DNA of 64,000 nucleotides from Sphingomonas_R arantia. GTDB taxonomy: Bacteria > Pseudomonadota > Alphaproteobacteria > Sphingomonadales > Sphingomonadaceae. Position numbers and translations under genes: made by a program. The DNA is taken from assembly GCF_042682045.1 (NCBI RefSeq), contig NZ_JBHUGS010000002.1:868001-932000 (forward strand), read 5' to 3'. How positions within the stretch are numbered: position 1 is the stretch's first letter; each line of letters starts with the position of its first letter. Shown here in pieces: positions 16,114 to 24,073 of the stretch. A model generated the notes under the pieces. The model did no database searches, had not been told where the DNA came from, and was given only the letters and a program-made list of their open reading frames with translations.

Positions 16114-17071
16114 GATTCCAGACCCTTCCGCAAATCCGTCCACCGCTTCCGGCGTCCGTCCCAAGGTCGCGCTCATTGCAGGGCCCACCGCCAGCGGCAA
16201 GTCCGCACTTGCGCTCGACCTGGCAGAGGCGGTCGGCGGCACGCTGATCAACGCCGACGCCTCTCAATATTATGCGGACCTGCGCATCCTGTCCGCCCGC
16301 CCCACGCCCGAGGACGAGGCGCGCGTCCCCCACCACCTGTTCGGCACGCGCGACGGGGCCGATCCCGCCTCCGCCGCCGACTGGGCGGAGGACGCGGCAA
16401 ATGCGATCGACGAGGTCCTGGCCGAGCGGCGCGTGCCGATCGTCGTCGGCGGCACCGGCCTCTACATCCGCACGCTTCTGGACGGCATCGCTCCCGTCCC
16501 CGACATCGACCCCGCGATCCGCGACCGCGTCCGCGCGCTCTCCCCCGGCGAAGCGACCGCCGCCCTTCGCCGCGAGGATCCTGAGGCCTCCGTCCGGCTC
16601 AACGCCAACGACGCCGCCCGCATCTGGCGCGCGCTGGAGGTCGTGCGGTCCACCGGCCGCACGCTGGCGGAGTGGCAGACCGCCAAGACCGGCGGCATCG
16701 GCGACCGCGTCGAGATCGTCCCCATGATCCTGCTCCCCCCGCGCGACCTGCTCTACGCGCGCTGCGACGCGCGGTTCGAGGCAATGCTGGACGCCGGGGC
16801 GGTGCAGGAAGTCGAGGCATTGCGCGCCCGCAAGCTCGATCCCGAACTCCCCGTCATGCGCGCGATCGGCGTCCGCGACATCGCCGATTTTCTCGATATG
16901 GAGATCACCCGGTCGGAAATGATCGCCGCCGCGACCGCCGCAACCCGGCGCTACGCCAAGCGCCAATATACCTGGTTCAATCACCAGCCGCCGGCGGAAT
17001 GGCCGCGCGAAAACGGGACCGACCACGACGATCTTGTAACTAAATTACGTGAAAAGCTGTTGACGCATTAG
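16112..17071 (+). CDS. miaA: tRNA dimethylallyltransferase
   Basis: Adds the isopentenyl group to A37 of tRNAs reading UNN codons (319 aa from this start). The P-loop GPTASGKS, INADASQYYADL, the VGGTGLYIRTLLDG loop, NDAARIWRALEV and the ATRRYAKRQYTWF region are all MiaA marks. ATGs at 16106 and 16112 are in frame; conservation begins only at RPKVALIAGP. The upstream frame back to 15830 is antisense to serB and was left out. A promoter must lie within serB. Confidence 0.95.
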   Translation: MIPDPSANPSTASGVRPKVALIAGPTASGKSALALDLAEAVGGTLINADASQYYADLRILSARPTPEDEARVPHHLFGTRDGADPASAADWAEDAANAIDEVLAERRVPIVVGGTGLYIRTLLDGIAPVPDIDPAIRDRVRALSPGEATAALRREDPEASVRLNANDAARIWRALEVVRSTGRTLAEWQTAKTGGIGDRVEIVPMILLPPRDLLYARCDARFEAMLDAGAVQEVEALRARKLDPELPVMRAIGVRDIADFLDMEITRSEMIAAATAATRRYAKRQYTWFNHQPPAEWPRENGTDHDDLVTKLREKLLTH

Positions 17072-17119
17072 TATCTATCGCCTACCGCGCCGCAACACAT
17101 TCCAACGGGACACGCAATC

Positions 17120-18871
17120 ATGACGGCCGAACGCTCCGGCGCCGATATCCTGATCCAGGCACTGACCGACCTCGGGGTCGAGGTCGTGTTCGGCTATCCG
17201 GGCGGCGCCGTGCTCCCGATCTACGACGCGCTGTTCCGGCAGGACAAGATTCGCCACATCCTGGTCCGCCAGGAAGGTGGCGCGGCGCATGCGGCGGAGG
17301 GTTATGCCCGCGCCACCGGAAAGCCCGGCGTGGTGCTCGTCACCTCCGGCCCCGGCGCAACGAACGCGGTCACCGGCATCGCCGACGCGCTGATGGATTC
17401 GATCCCGATGGTGGTCATCACCGGCCAGGTGCCGACCGCGCTGATCGGTACCGACGCGTTCCAGGAATGCGACACGGTCGGCATCACCCGCCACTGCACG
17501 AAACATAATTACCTGGTGAAGGACCCCGCCCGCATCGGCGAGGTCGTGCACGAGGCGTTCCACATCGCCACCAGCGGTCGCCCCGGCCCGGTGGTGATCG
17601 ATCTGCCCAAGGACGTCCAGGTCGCGACCGCCGGCTACACCCGCCCCGACGCGCCCGTCGCGCACCGCAGCTACAAGCCGCAGGTGAACCCCGACGCGCG
17701 GCTGATCGAGGCGGCGGCCGAAATGCTCGCCGCGGCCGAACGCCCGATCCTCTACACCGGCGGCGGCATCATCAACGCCGGCCCGGCCGCCAGCCTGATG
17801 CTCCAGCAGCTGCAGGCGCTGTGCGGCGCGCCGGTCACCTCGACGCTGATGGGCCTCGGCTGCTTCCCCGCCAGCCACCCGGCGTTCCTGGGCATGCTCG
17901 GCATGCACGGCACGTACGAGGCCAATCATTCGATGCACGACGCGGACCTGATCCTCTGCCTCGGCGCGCGGTTCGACGACCGCGTCACCGGCCGGCTGGA
18001 CGCGTTCAGCCCGAAGTCGAAGAAGATCCACGTCGATATCGACCGCTCCTCGATCAACAAGAATGTCCGCGTCGACCTGGGCATCGTCGGCGATGTCGGC
18101 GTTGCGATGGCCGACATGGTCGCGCTGTGGAAGGCGCGCGGGCACGAGCGGCAGGACCTGACCCCCTGGTTCGCCCGCATCGACGGCTGGCGCGCCAAGC
18201 AATCGCTGGCCTACCCGCCGTCGGTGGCGGAGATCATGCCGCAGCACGCGATCAAGCGGCTGTGGGCGGCGACGCATCACCTGTCGCCGATCATCTCGAC
18301 CGAGGTCGGCCAGCATCAGATGTGGGCCGCGCAGCATTTCGATTTCGAACGGCCGAACAAGTGGCTGACCTCCGGCGGTCTCGGCACGATGGGCTACGGC
18401 CTGCCCGCCGCGATCGGCGCGCAGATCGGCTTCCCCGACGCGCTGGTGATCGACATCGCCGGCGAGGCATCGATCCAGATGAACATCCAGGAGATGGCGA
18501 CCGCGCTGCAATATGAGCTGCCGGTCAAGGTCTTCATACTGAACAACGAATATATGGGCATGGTCCGCCAGTGGCAGGACCTGACCTATGCCGGCCGCCA
18601 TTCGCACAGCTATTCCGAGGCGCTGCCCGACTTCGTCAAGCTGGCCGAGGCCTATGGCTGGACCGGCCTGCGGATCGAGAAGCCCGACGAACTCGACGAC
18701 GGCATCGCGCAGATGCTGGCCGTGAAGGGCCCCGTCATGGTCGACTGCCGCGTGTCGAAGATGACCAACTGCTTCCCGATGATCCCGAGCGGTGCCGCCC
18801 ACACCGAAATGCTCATGCAGGCGGAAGAAGTCTCCGGCGAAATGGACGACGCAGCCCGCGCGCTGGTCTGA
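17120..18871 (+). CDS. ilvB: Acetolactate synthase, large (catalytic) subunit
   Basis: ThDP enzyme (583 aa) condensing pyruvate with pyruvate or 2-ketobutyrate at the head of valine, leucine and isoleucine synthesis. The N-terminal ThDP-binding domain holds the catalytic Glu in VRQEGGAAHAAEGYAR; a central FAD-binding domain and the C-terminal DIAGEASIQMNIQE metal-binding motif follow (GEA in place of the textbook GDG, common in alphaproteobacteria). It is followed by ilvN after a palindromic repeat, and a TTGACG box overlaps the miaA end upstream. Confidence 0.97.
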   Translation: MTAERSGADILIQALTDLGVEVVFGYPGGAVLPIYDALFRQDKIRHILVRQEGGAAHAAEGYARATGKPGVVLVTSGPGATNAVTGIADALMDSIPMVVITGQVPTALIGTDAFQECDTVGITRHCTKHNYLVKDPARIGEVVHEAFHIATSGRPGPVVIDLPKDVQVATAGYTRPDAPVAHRSYKPQVNPDARLIEAAAEMLAAAERPILYTGGGIINAGPAASLMLQQLQALCGAPVTSTLMGLGCFPASHPAFLGMLGMHGTYEANHSMHDADLILCLGARFDDRVTGRLDAFSPKSKKIHVDIDRSSINKNVRVDLGIVGDVGVAMADMVALWKARGHERQDLTPWFARIDGWRAKQSLAYPPSVAEIMPQHAIKRLWAATHHLSPIISTEVGQHQMWAAQHFDFERPNKWLTSGGLGTMGYGLPAAIGAQIGFPDALVIDIAGEASIQMNIQEMATALQYELPVKVFILNNEYMGMVRQWQDLTYAGRHSHSYSEALPDFVKLAEAYGWTGLRIEKPDELDDGIAQMLAVKGPVMVDCRVSKMTNCFPMIPSGAAHTEMLMQAEEVSGEMDDAARALV

Positions 18872-18894
18872 TTTCTCCTAGAAACCGCTGATAC

Positions 18895-18934
18895 CGAGCG
18901 AAGTCGAGACGTCCCACCGTCTCGACTTCGCTCG
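18895..18934. repeat. Palindromic repeat inside the ilvB-ilvN gap
   Basis: Perfect 17-base arms (18895-18911 and 18918-18934; CGAGCGAAGTCGAGACG and complement) with a six-base loop. A partial third copy of the motif follows at about 18949-18956. Related GAGCGAAGTCGA motifs lie at about 6583 and, inverted, near 43575. The hairpin separates the two subunit genes of one enzyme and may change their relative expression. Confidence 0.8.
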
Positions 18935-18984
18935 ACGCAGAAGGGCATGTCTCGACTGCGCCCGACATGGACGGAAGTGATAGA

Positions 18985-19500
18985 ATGCAGATCCCCCCCC
19001 AGACCAGCGAACGCCACACGCTGTCGGTCATCGTCGATAACGAGGCCGGCATCCTGGCCCGCATCGCCGGCATGTTCTCCGCCCGCGGCTACAATATCGA
19101 AAGCCTGACCGTGGCCGACGTGACGGAGGATGCCGCGATCAGCCGCATCACCGTCGTCACGTCCGGGCCGCCCGCCGTGATCGAACAGATCATCGCGCAG
19201 CTCGACCGGCTCGTGCCCGTCCACCGGGTGACCGATCTCACCGCCTGGGGCCCGCACGTCACGCGTGAACTGGCGCTGGTGAAGGTGGCCGGTGTCGGCG
19301 ATCACCGGATCGAGGCGATGCGGCTGGCCGAGGTCTACCGCGCGCGCGTCGTCGATGCGACGATCGGCAGCTTCGTGTTCGAAGTCACCGGCGCGCCGGA
19401 AAAGATCGACAAGTTCACCGAACTGATGCGCGAAGTCGGCTTGGTCGAAGTCGCCCGCACCGGCGTCGTCGCGATCACCCGAGGCCGCGAGGCCGTCTAA
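18985..19500 (+). CDS. ilvN: Acetolactate synthase, small (regulatory) subunit
   Basis: Regulatory subunit (171 aa) that activates IlvB and gives valine feedback. The N-terminal ACT domain is clear (HTLSVIVDNEAGILARIAGMFSARGYNIESL split over residues 12-42), followed by the C-terminal ALVKVAGVGDHRIEAMRLAEVYRARVVD half. The ATG at 18985 is chosen over 18967 because GGAAG sits about seven bases before it. The length is normal for the long bacterial form (also called ilvH). Confidence 0.95.
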   Translation: MQIPPQTSERHTLSVIVDNEAGILARIAGMFSARGYNIESLTVADVTEDAAISRITVVTSGPPAVIEQIIAQLDRLVPVHRVTDLTAWGPHVTRELALVKVAGVGDHRIEAMRLAEVYRARVVDATIGSFVFEVTGAPEKIDKFTELMREVGLVEVARTGVVAITRGREAV

Positions 19501-19521
19501 CCAGTTTCACTAGAAGAAAAT

Positions 19522-19604
19522 CGTCATCCCGGCGAAAGCCGGGATCCCCCTTAGTCGAGGGACGACCAGGCCACCGGGAGATCCCGGCCTTCGCCGGGAT
19601 GACG
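19522..19604. repeat. 83-bp palindromic repeat, family B copy 1
   Basis: Arms 19522-19546 and 19580-19604 (25 bases, one mismatch; core ATCCCGGCGAAAGCCGGGAT) around a 33-base loop, in the ilvN-ilvC gap. A second copy follows ilvC at 20689-20774. The hairpin would form in the ilvBNC transcript. Confidence 0.85.
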
Positions 19605-19629
19605 CCAAGGTAAGCAAAAGGAACCCACC

Positions 19630-20649
19630 ATGCGCGTTTATTATGACAGCGATGCCGACATCGGTCTCATCAAGGGCAAGAAGGTCGCGATCGTCGGCTA
19701 CGGCAGCCAGGGCCACGCCCACGCCCAGAACCTGCGTGACAGCGGCGTCTCGGAAGTCGCGATCGCGCTCCGCCCCGGCTCCGCGACCGCGTCCAAGGTG
19801 ACCGACGCCGGCTTCAAGGTGCTGACCAACGCGGAAGCCGCCGCCTGGGCCGACATCGTCATGGTCCTCGCCCCCGACGAACTTCAGGCAGCACTCTACG
19901 CCGACGACCTGCACGCGAACCTGAAGCCCGGCTCGGCGCTCGCCTTCGCGCACGGCCTCAACGTCCATTTCGGCCTGATCGAACCGCGCGCCGACATCGA
20001 CGTGTTCATGATCGCGCCCAAGGGCCCCGGCCACACCGTGCGTTCGGAATATCAGCGCGGCGGCGGCGTCCCCTGCCTCATCGCGATCCACCAGGACGCA
20101 TCGGGCAACGCGCACGATGTCGCTTTGTCCTATGCCTCCGCGGTCGGCGGCGGCCGTTCGGGCGTCATCGAAACGACGTTCAAGGAAGAATGCGAGACCG
20201 ACCTGTTCGGCGAACAGGCCGTGCTCTGCGGCGGCCTGACCCACCTCATCCAGGCCGGGTTCGAAACGCTGACCGAGGCCGGCTACGCGCCCGAAATGGC
20301 CTATTTCGAGTGCCTCCACGAAGTGAAGCTGATCGTCGACCTGATGTATGAGGGCGGCATCGCCAACATGCGTTATTCGATCAGCAACACCGCCGAATAT
20401 GGCGACATCCACACCGGCCCGCGCATCATTACGTCCGAAACGAAGGCCGAGATGAAGCGCGTGCTGGAGGACATCCAGTCCGGCCGCTTCGTCAGCCGCT
20501 TCGTCCTCGACAACCGCGCCGGCCAGCCCGAACTGAAGGCCTCGCGCAAGCTCGCCGCCGCACATCCGATCGAAAAGGTCGGCTCCGAACTTCGCGCGAT
20601 GATGCCCTGGATCGGCAAGAACGCCCTGGTCGACAAGGCGAAGAACTGA
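19630..20649 (+). CDS. ilvC: Ketol-acid reductoisomerase (NADP+)
   Basis: Class I (short form, 339 aa) enzyme converting acetolactate to dihydroxyisovalerate. It opens with the conserved MRVYYDSDADI, has the dinucleotide fold VAIVGYGSQGHAHAQNL, the metal-binding IETTFKEECETDLFGEQAVLCGG and the C-terminal SNTAEYGD knot region. A ribosome site (AAAGGAA) precedes the ATG. It is the third gene of the ilvB-ilvN-ilvC set and is bracketed on both sides by family B palindromes. Confidence 0.98.
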   Translation: MRVYYDSDADIGLIKGKKVAIVGYGSQGHAHAQNLRDSGVSEVAIALRPGSATASKVTDAGFKVLTNAEAAAWADIVMVLAPDELQAALYADDLHANLKPGSALAFAHGLNVHFGLIEPRADIDVFMIAPKGPGHTVRSEYQRGGGVPCLIAIHQDASGNAHDVALSYASAVGGGRSGVIETTFKEECETDLFGEQAVLCGGLTHLIQAGFETLTEAGYAPEMAYFECLHEVKLIVDLMYEGGIANMRYSISNTAEYGDIHTGPRIITSETKAEMKRVLEDIQSGRFVSRFVLDNRAGQPELKASRKLAAAHPIEKVGSELRAMMPWIGKNALVDKAKN

Positions 20650-20688
20650 CGGACGGGGGCGGAAACAAACCCCGCCCCCACCCCAAAC

Positions 20689-20774
20689 CGTCATCCCGGC
20701 GAAAGCCGGGATCTCCCTTCGGTGAAGAACTCACCGCCAGCCCAAGGGAGATCCCTGCCTCCACCGGGATGACG
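20689..20774. repeat. 86-bp palindromic repeat, family B copy 2
   Basis: Arms 20689-20719 and 20744-20774 (31 bases with a few mismatches) share the CGTCATCCCGGCGAAAGCC start with the copy at 19522. It follows ilvC; a GC hairpin without a T-run (20655-20662 with 20672-20679) comes just before it and may be the ilvC stop. Confidence 0.8.
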
Positions 20775-20882
20775 ATGTTTGGAGCGCCAATCAAAACCGG
20801 CAACCCACCCTTTCCAGCTTGGCATTTGACTAAACCCCGCGCGCGCCACACCTCCTGTCCCGACCAAACAGGAGACCCGACC

Positions 20883-21485
20883 ATGCGCACGTTCATCGCC
20901 CCGCTCGCCCTCGCACTTGCCGCTGCGACCCCCGCCCTGGCGCAGGTCCCGGGCCAGCCCAACGCTGCCGCCGTCCAGGCCGGCAGCTACGCCACCGATC
21001 CGAACCACAGCCAGGTCGCGTTCGCGATCAACCACTTCGGCTTCAACGTTTACAACGGCCTGTTCGGCAACATCACCGGCACGCTGACGCTCGATCCCAA
21101 GGCACCGAAGGCGGCCAAGGTCGTCATCGACGTGCCCGTCGCCGAGGTCGTCACGACCAGCGCCAAGCTGAACGAGCATCTCAAGACCGCCGACTTCTTC
21201 GACACCGCCAAATTCCCGACCGCGCATTTCGAATCGACCTCGGTCGTGCCGCAAGGCACGCGGGCCAAGATCACCGGCAACCTGACGCTTCACGGCGTCA
21301 CCCGCCCGGTCACGCTCGACGCGCGCTTCGTGGGCACCGGCGCCAATCCGATGAGCAAGGCGCAGACCGTCGGGTTCGAAGCCACCACGCAGATCCAGCG
21401 CAGCCAGTTCGGCATCGTCAAGTACGTCCCCGGCGTCGCCGACACCGTCGACCTGCGCATCACCGTCGCGTTCGAAAAGAAGTAA
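20883..21485 (+). CDS. YceI-family periplasmic lipid-binding protein
   Basis: Product of 200 aa with a clear signal peptide (MRTFIAPLALALAAATPALA, cut before Q21) and the YceI barrel: DPNHSQVAFAINHFGFNVYNGLFG, the KLNEHLKTADFFDTAKFPTAHFES block and LTLHGVTRPVTLDARF. The family binds long isoprenoid or amphiphilic molecules. The start at 20883 has a strong AGGAGA site; the open frame upstream has no signal for a start. It stands alone between ilvC and leuA. Confidence 0.93.
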   Translation: MRTFIAPLALALAAATPALAQVPGQPNAAAVQAGSYATDPNHSQVAFAINHFGFNVYNGLFGNITGTLTLDPKAPKAAKVVIDVPVAEVVTTSAKLNEHLKTADFFDTAKFPTAHFESTSVVPQGTRAKITGNLTLHGVTRPVTLDARFVGTGANPMSKAQTVGFEATTQIQRSQFGIVKYVPGVADTVDLRITVAFEKK

Positions 21486-21494
21486 GCACCGCTC

Positions 21495-21534
21495 CCGGCC
21501 GCCGCGACGCAACTTTCTGCGTTGCGGCGGCTGG
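21495..21534 (+). terminator. Strong hairpin after yceI, terminator-like
   Basis: A stem of about 17 bp (21495-21511 with 21518-21534, one mismatch and one G-T pair) closes a six-base loop, ten bases after the yceI stop. Only a weak T-run follows (ACTTT), so termination may be incomplete or aided by Rho. Confidence 0.5.
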
Positions 21535-21567
21535 ACTTTGGCAACGATCCTCCGTTATTGACGGGCC

Positions 21568-21612
21568 ATGTTCGCGGTCCGCCCCCTGCTCGCACGACTT
21601 ACACGCCCTTAG
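21568..21612 (+). CDS. Candidate leucine leader peptide (14 aa) upstream of leuA
   Basis: ATG at 21568 opens MFAVRPLLARLTRP and stops at 21610-21612. Three of 14 codons are Leu (CTG, CTC, CTT), two in tandem, right before competing RNA stems. Position (about 100 bases before leuA) and Leu content fit an attenuation leader in which stalling on Leu codons switches RNA folding. The ribosome site is weak (GACGGG, two bases off), so it is a hypothesis. Confidence 0.45.
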   Translation: MFAVRPLLARLTRP

Positions 21613-21644
21613 GCGTGCGATGTCGCTCGGCCCCGATGCGGGCC
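21590..21644 (+). promoter_or_regulatory. Candidate attenuator structures of the leuA leader
   Basis: Two exclusive hairpins overlap the leader peptide end: TCGCACG (21590-21596) with CGTGCGA (21614-21620), or CACGCC (21602-21607) with GGCGTG (21612-21617) around a CTTA loop. A further stem GGCCC (21629-21633) with GGGCC (21640-21644) follows. A ribosome on the Leu codons would cover the first arm and favour the second fold. No clear T-run is seen, so any control might act on Rho or on translation. Confidence 0.4.
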
Positions 21645-21714
21645 ACCAGAGCCACGGCGCCTGAGGGACTTTCACCCCAAGGCTAATCTCCGCCAGACTT
21701 CAAGGAGCGGACCC

Positions 21715-23262
21715 GTGACCGACCAGACCCAGATCCTGATCTTCGACACCACCCTGCGCGACGGCGAGCAATCGCCCGGCTGTTCCATGAACATCGAGGA
21801 AAAGCTCCAGGTCGCAGCTCAACTCGAGGCGATGGGCGTCGACATCATCGAAGCCGGCTTCGCGATCGCCAGCCAGGGCGACTTCGACGCGACCAGCGCG
21901 GTCGCGAAGCACTGCACCCGCGCCATCGTCGCCAGCCTGGCCCGCGCCGGCGCCAAGGACATCGAACGTGCGTGGGAGGCCGTGCGCCACGCCAAGCGCC
22001 CGCGCATCCACACCTTCATCGCCACCTCCCCGCTCCACATGCGGGTGAAGCTGAACAAGTCGCCCGACGAGGTGCTGGAGGCGGTCGAACGCAGCGTCCG
22101 GCTGGCGCGCAAGCTGTGCGACGACGTCGAATGGTCGGCGGAGGACGCGACGCGGTCCGAACCCGACTTCCTGGCGCGCTGCATCGAAACCGCGATCCGC
22201 GAAGGCGCCACCACGATCAACCTGCCCGACACGGTCGGCTATGCGACGCCCGAAACCTATGGCGCGATGTTCCGCGACATGATTGCACGCGTCCCGAATG
22301 CTGACCGCGCGATCTTCTCGACGCATTGCCACAACGATCTGGGCCTCGGCGTCGCCAACACGCTGGCGGCGGTCGCGGCCGGCGCGCGCCAGGTCGAATC
22401 GACGATCAACGGCATCGGCGAACGCGCCGGCAACGCCGCGATCGAGGAAATCGCGATGGCCATGAAGGTCCGCGCCGACGTGCTGCCGTTCCGCACCGGC
22501 ATCGTCGCGACCGAGATCACCCGCGCCTCGCGCCTCGTCTCCGGCATCACCGGGTTCCAGGTTCAGCCGAACAAGGCGATCGTCGGCGCCAACGCCTTCG
22601 CGCACGAAAGCGGCATCCATCAGGACGGCATGATCAAGGACGCCTCGACCTACGAGATCATGACCCCCGAATCGGTCGGCCTGACGCACAGCAACTTGGT
22701 GATGGGCAAGCATTCCGGCCGCGCCGCTTTCCGCCAGAAGCTGGAGGAGATGGGCTACGAACTGGGCGACAACGCGTTCCAGGATGCGTTCGACCGCTTC
22801 AAGGCGCTCGCCGACGCCAAGAAGTCCGTGTTCGACGAGGACATCCTCGCGCTGGTCGACGACGAGGTCCTGCGCGGTCACGACGGCATCCAGGTGCGCG
22901 AGGTCGAGATCCACTGCGGCACCGGCCCCGCCCGCGCGATCCTGACCCTGCTGGTCGACGGCGTGGAACACACCGCCGCCACGCGCGGCAACGGCCCGGT
23001 CGATGCCCTCTTCAATGCGATCCGCGCGCTCGTCCCCCACGCCGGCGCGGTCCTCGAACGCTACGAAGTCCACGCCGTCACCGGCGGCACCGACGCGCAG
23101 GCCGAAGTCTCAGTCCTGCTCTCCGAAGACGGCCGCACCACCCGCGGTCGCGGCGCCCACCACGACACCCTCGTCGCCTCCGCCCGCGCTTACGCGAACG
23201 CGCTCAACAAACTGATCGTGAAGCGTGGCCGCGCGCCCGTTGACGCGGTGGCTGCGGGGTAG
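21715..23262 (+). CDS. leuA: 2-isopropylmalate synthase
   Basis: First committed enzyme of leucine synthesis (515 aa). The TIM barrel carries the FDTTLRDGEQSPGCSMN signature, the metal/substrate region STHCHNDLGLGVANTLAAV and NGIGERAGNAAIEE; the C-terminal LeuA regulatory domain (about residues 390-505) senses leucine. The start is GTG at 21715 with AAGGAG seven bases upstream. It is separated from ilvC by yceI and carries its own leader. Confidence 0.97.
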   Translation: MTDQTQILIFDTTLRDGEQSPGCSMNIEEKLQVAAQLEAMGVDIIEAGFAIASQGDFDATSAVAKHCTRAIVASLARAGAKDIERAWEAVRHAKRPRIHTFIATSPLHMRVKLNKSPDEVLEAVERSVRLARKLCDDVEWSAEDATRSEPDFLARCIETAIREGATTINLPDTVGYATPETYGAMFRDMIARVPNADRAIFSTHCHNDLGLGVANTLAAVAAGARQVESTINGIGERAGNAAIEEIAMAMKVRADVLPFRTGIVATEITRASRLVSGITGFQVQPNKAIVGANAFAHESGIHQDGMIKDASTYEIMTPESVGLTHSNLVMGKHSGRAAFRQKLEEMGYELGDNAFQDAFDRFKALADAKKSVFDEDILALVDDEVLRGHDGIQVREVEIHCGTGPARAILTLLVDGVEHTAATRGNGPVDALFNAIRALVPHAGAVLERYEVHAVTGGTDAQAEVSVLLSEDGRTTRGRGAHHDTLVASARAYANALNKLIVKRGRAPVDAVAAG

Positions 23263-23590
23263 GTCGCGACGCACGCCATGGCGAGGTCCACGGGCGAGCA
23301 ACCCCAGTAGCGGACCTGCACCCCAACCCGTTCGCTTCGAGCTTGTCGAGAAGCCGCCACAGACGCAAAGCGTGGCGGCAATATCCTATCCCAATCACCC
23401 CCGGTTGGTTCGAGCCTGTCGAGAACCCTGCGCGAAGTTCTCGACAGGCTCGAACCAAACGGGGTGGGGCGTGTAGCCTAACCCAGTGCGCCAAAGGTGG
23501 CGTGGGGACCGCGCACCCAAAGCTCGGCGGCCTCGGCCATTCTCAGCAACTGTCCAAGCATGGGCAGCTCGCCAACCAACCAGCCCGACC
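23263..23590. repeat. Repeat-filled intergenic region with family A copy 2 (23401-23462)
   Basis: The 328-base gap between convergent leuA and crtZ holds no gene. A 62-bp palindrome at 23401-23462 has 26-base arms (one mismatch) around a ten-base loop and the same core as 6644-6705 and 63065-63124. A lone arm (GCTTCGAGCTTGTCGAGAAG) lies at about 23334-23353. The region probably serves as a two-way transcription stop. Confidence 0.8.
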
Positions 23591-24073
23591 TCAAGCCGCA
23601 GTCTTGTCCCGCGCCCGCGCCTTGATCTTCGCCTTCAACCGCGCCGGATCCTCCGCGATCAGGAACCCGTGCGATACGGTCCCTGTCTTCCCCCGCACCG
23701 CGTGATGCAGCTTGTGCGCCTGATGCAGCCGCTTGAAATACCCCTTGCGCGGCACCCAGCGGAACCCCCCGCGCTGATGCACGAGCATGTCATGCACGAA
23801 CGCATAGATCCCGCCGTAGACGGTGATCCCCATCGCCGCCCACCACAACGGCGCCGACCAGATCGCACCCGCCGTGAACAGCCCCATCACGATGAACGCG
23901 AAGCTGATCGCATACAGGTCGTTCTTCTCGAACCACCCGTGCGTCTCTTCATGGTGCGACGCGTGCCAGCCCCATCCGAAGCCGTGCATCACATATTTGT
24001 GCGTGGCCCAGGCGAACACTTCCATGAACACGACCATCGCCACGACGATGCCCAGCTTCTCGTACCAGTTCAT
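23591..24073 (-). CDS. crtZ: Beta-carotene 3-hydroxylase CrtZ
   Basis: Membrane di-iron hydroxylase (160 aa) adding 3-OH groups to beta-ionone rings, giving zeaxanthin or, after CrtW, astaxanthin. Histidine motifs HKYVMHG, HASHHEETHG, HDMLVH and HQAHKLHH are all present, with four membrane stretches. The ATG at 24071-24073 was chosen because it begins MNWYEKLGI as in the family and overlaps the crtW stop by four bases (ATGA). Translation is therefore coupled to crtW. Confidence 0.93.
   Translation of the reverse strand: MNWYEKLGIVVAMVVFMEVFAWATHKYVMHGFGWGWHASHHEETHGWFEKNDLYAISFAFIVMGLFTAGAIWSAPLWWAAMGITVYGGIYAFVHDMLVHQRGGFRWVPRKGYFKRLHQAHKLHHAVRGKTGTVSHGFLIAEDPARLKAKIKARARDKTAA

Noticed and set aside
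17120..18871. GEA in place of the GDG metal motif in IlvB as a sign of loss of function
   Set aside because: This variant is usual for alphaproteobacterial IlvB, and the rest of the enzyme is intact with ilvN beside it.
19522..20774. Repeats around ilvC as a CRISPR array
   Set aside because: Only two copies, far apart, palindromic over 80 bases, with a gene between; no spacers and no cas genes.
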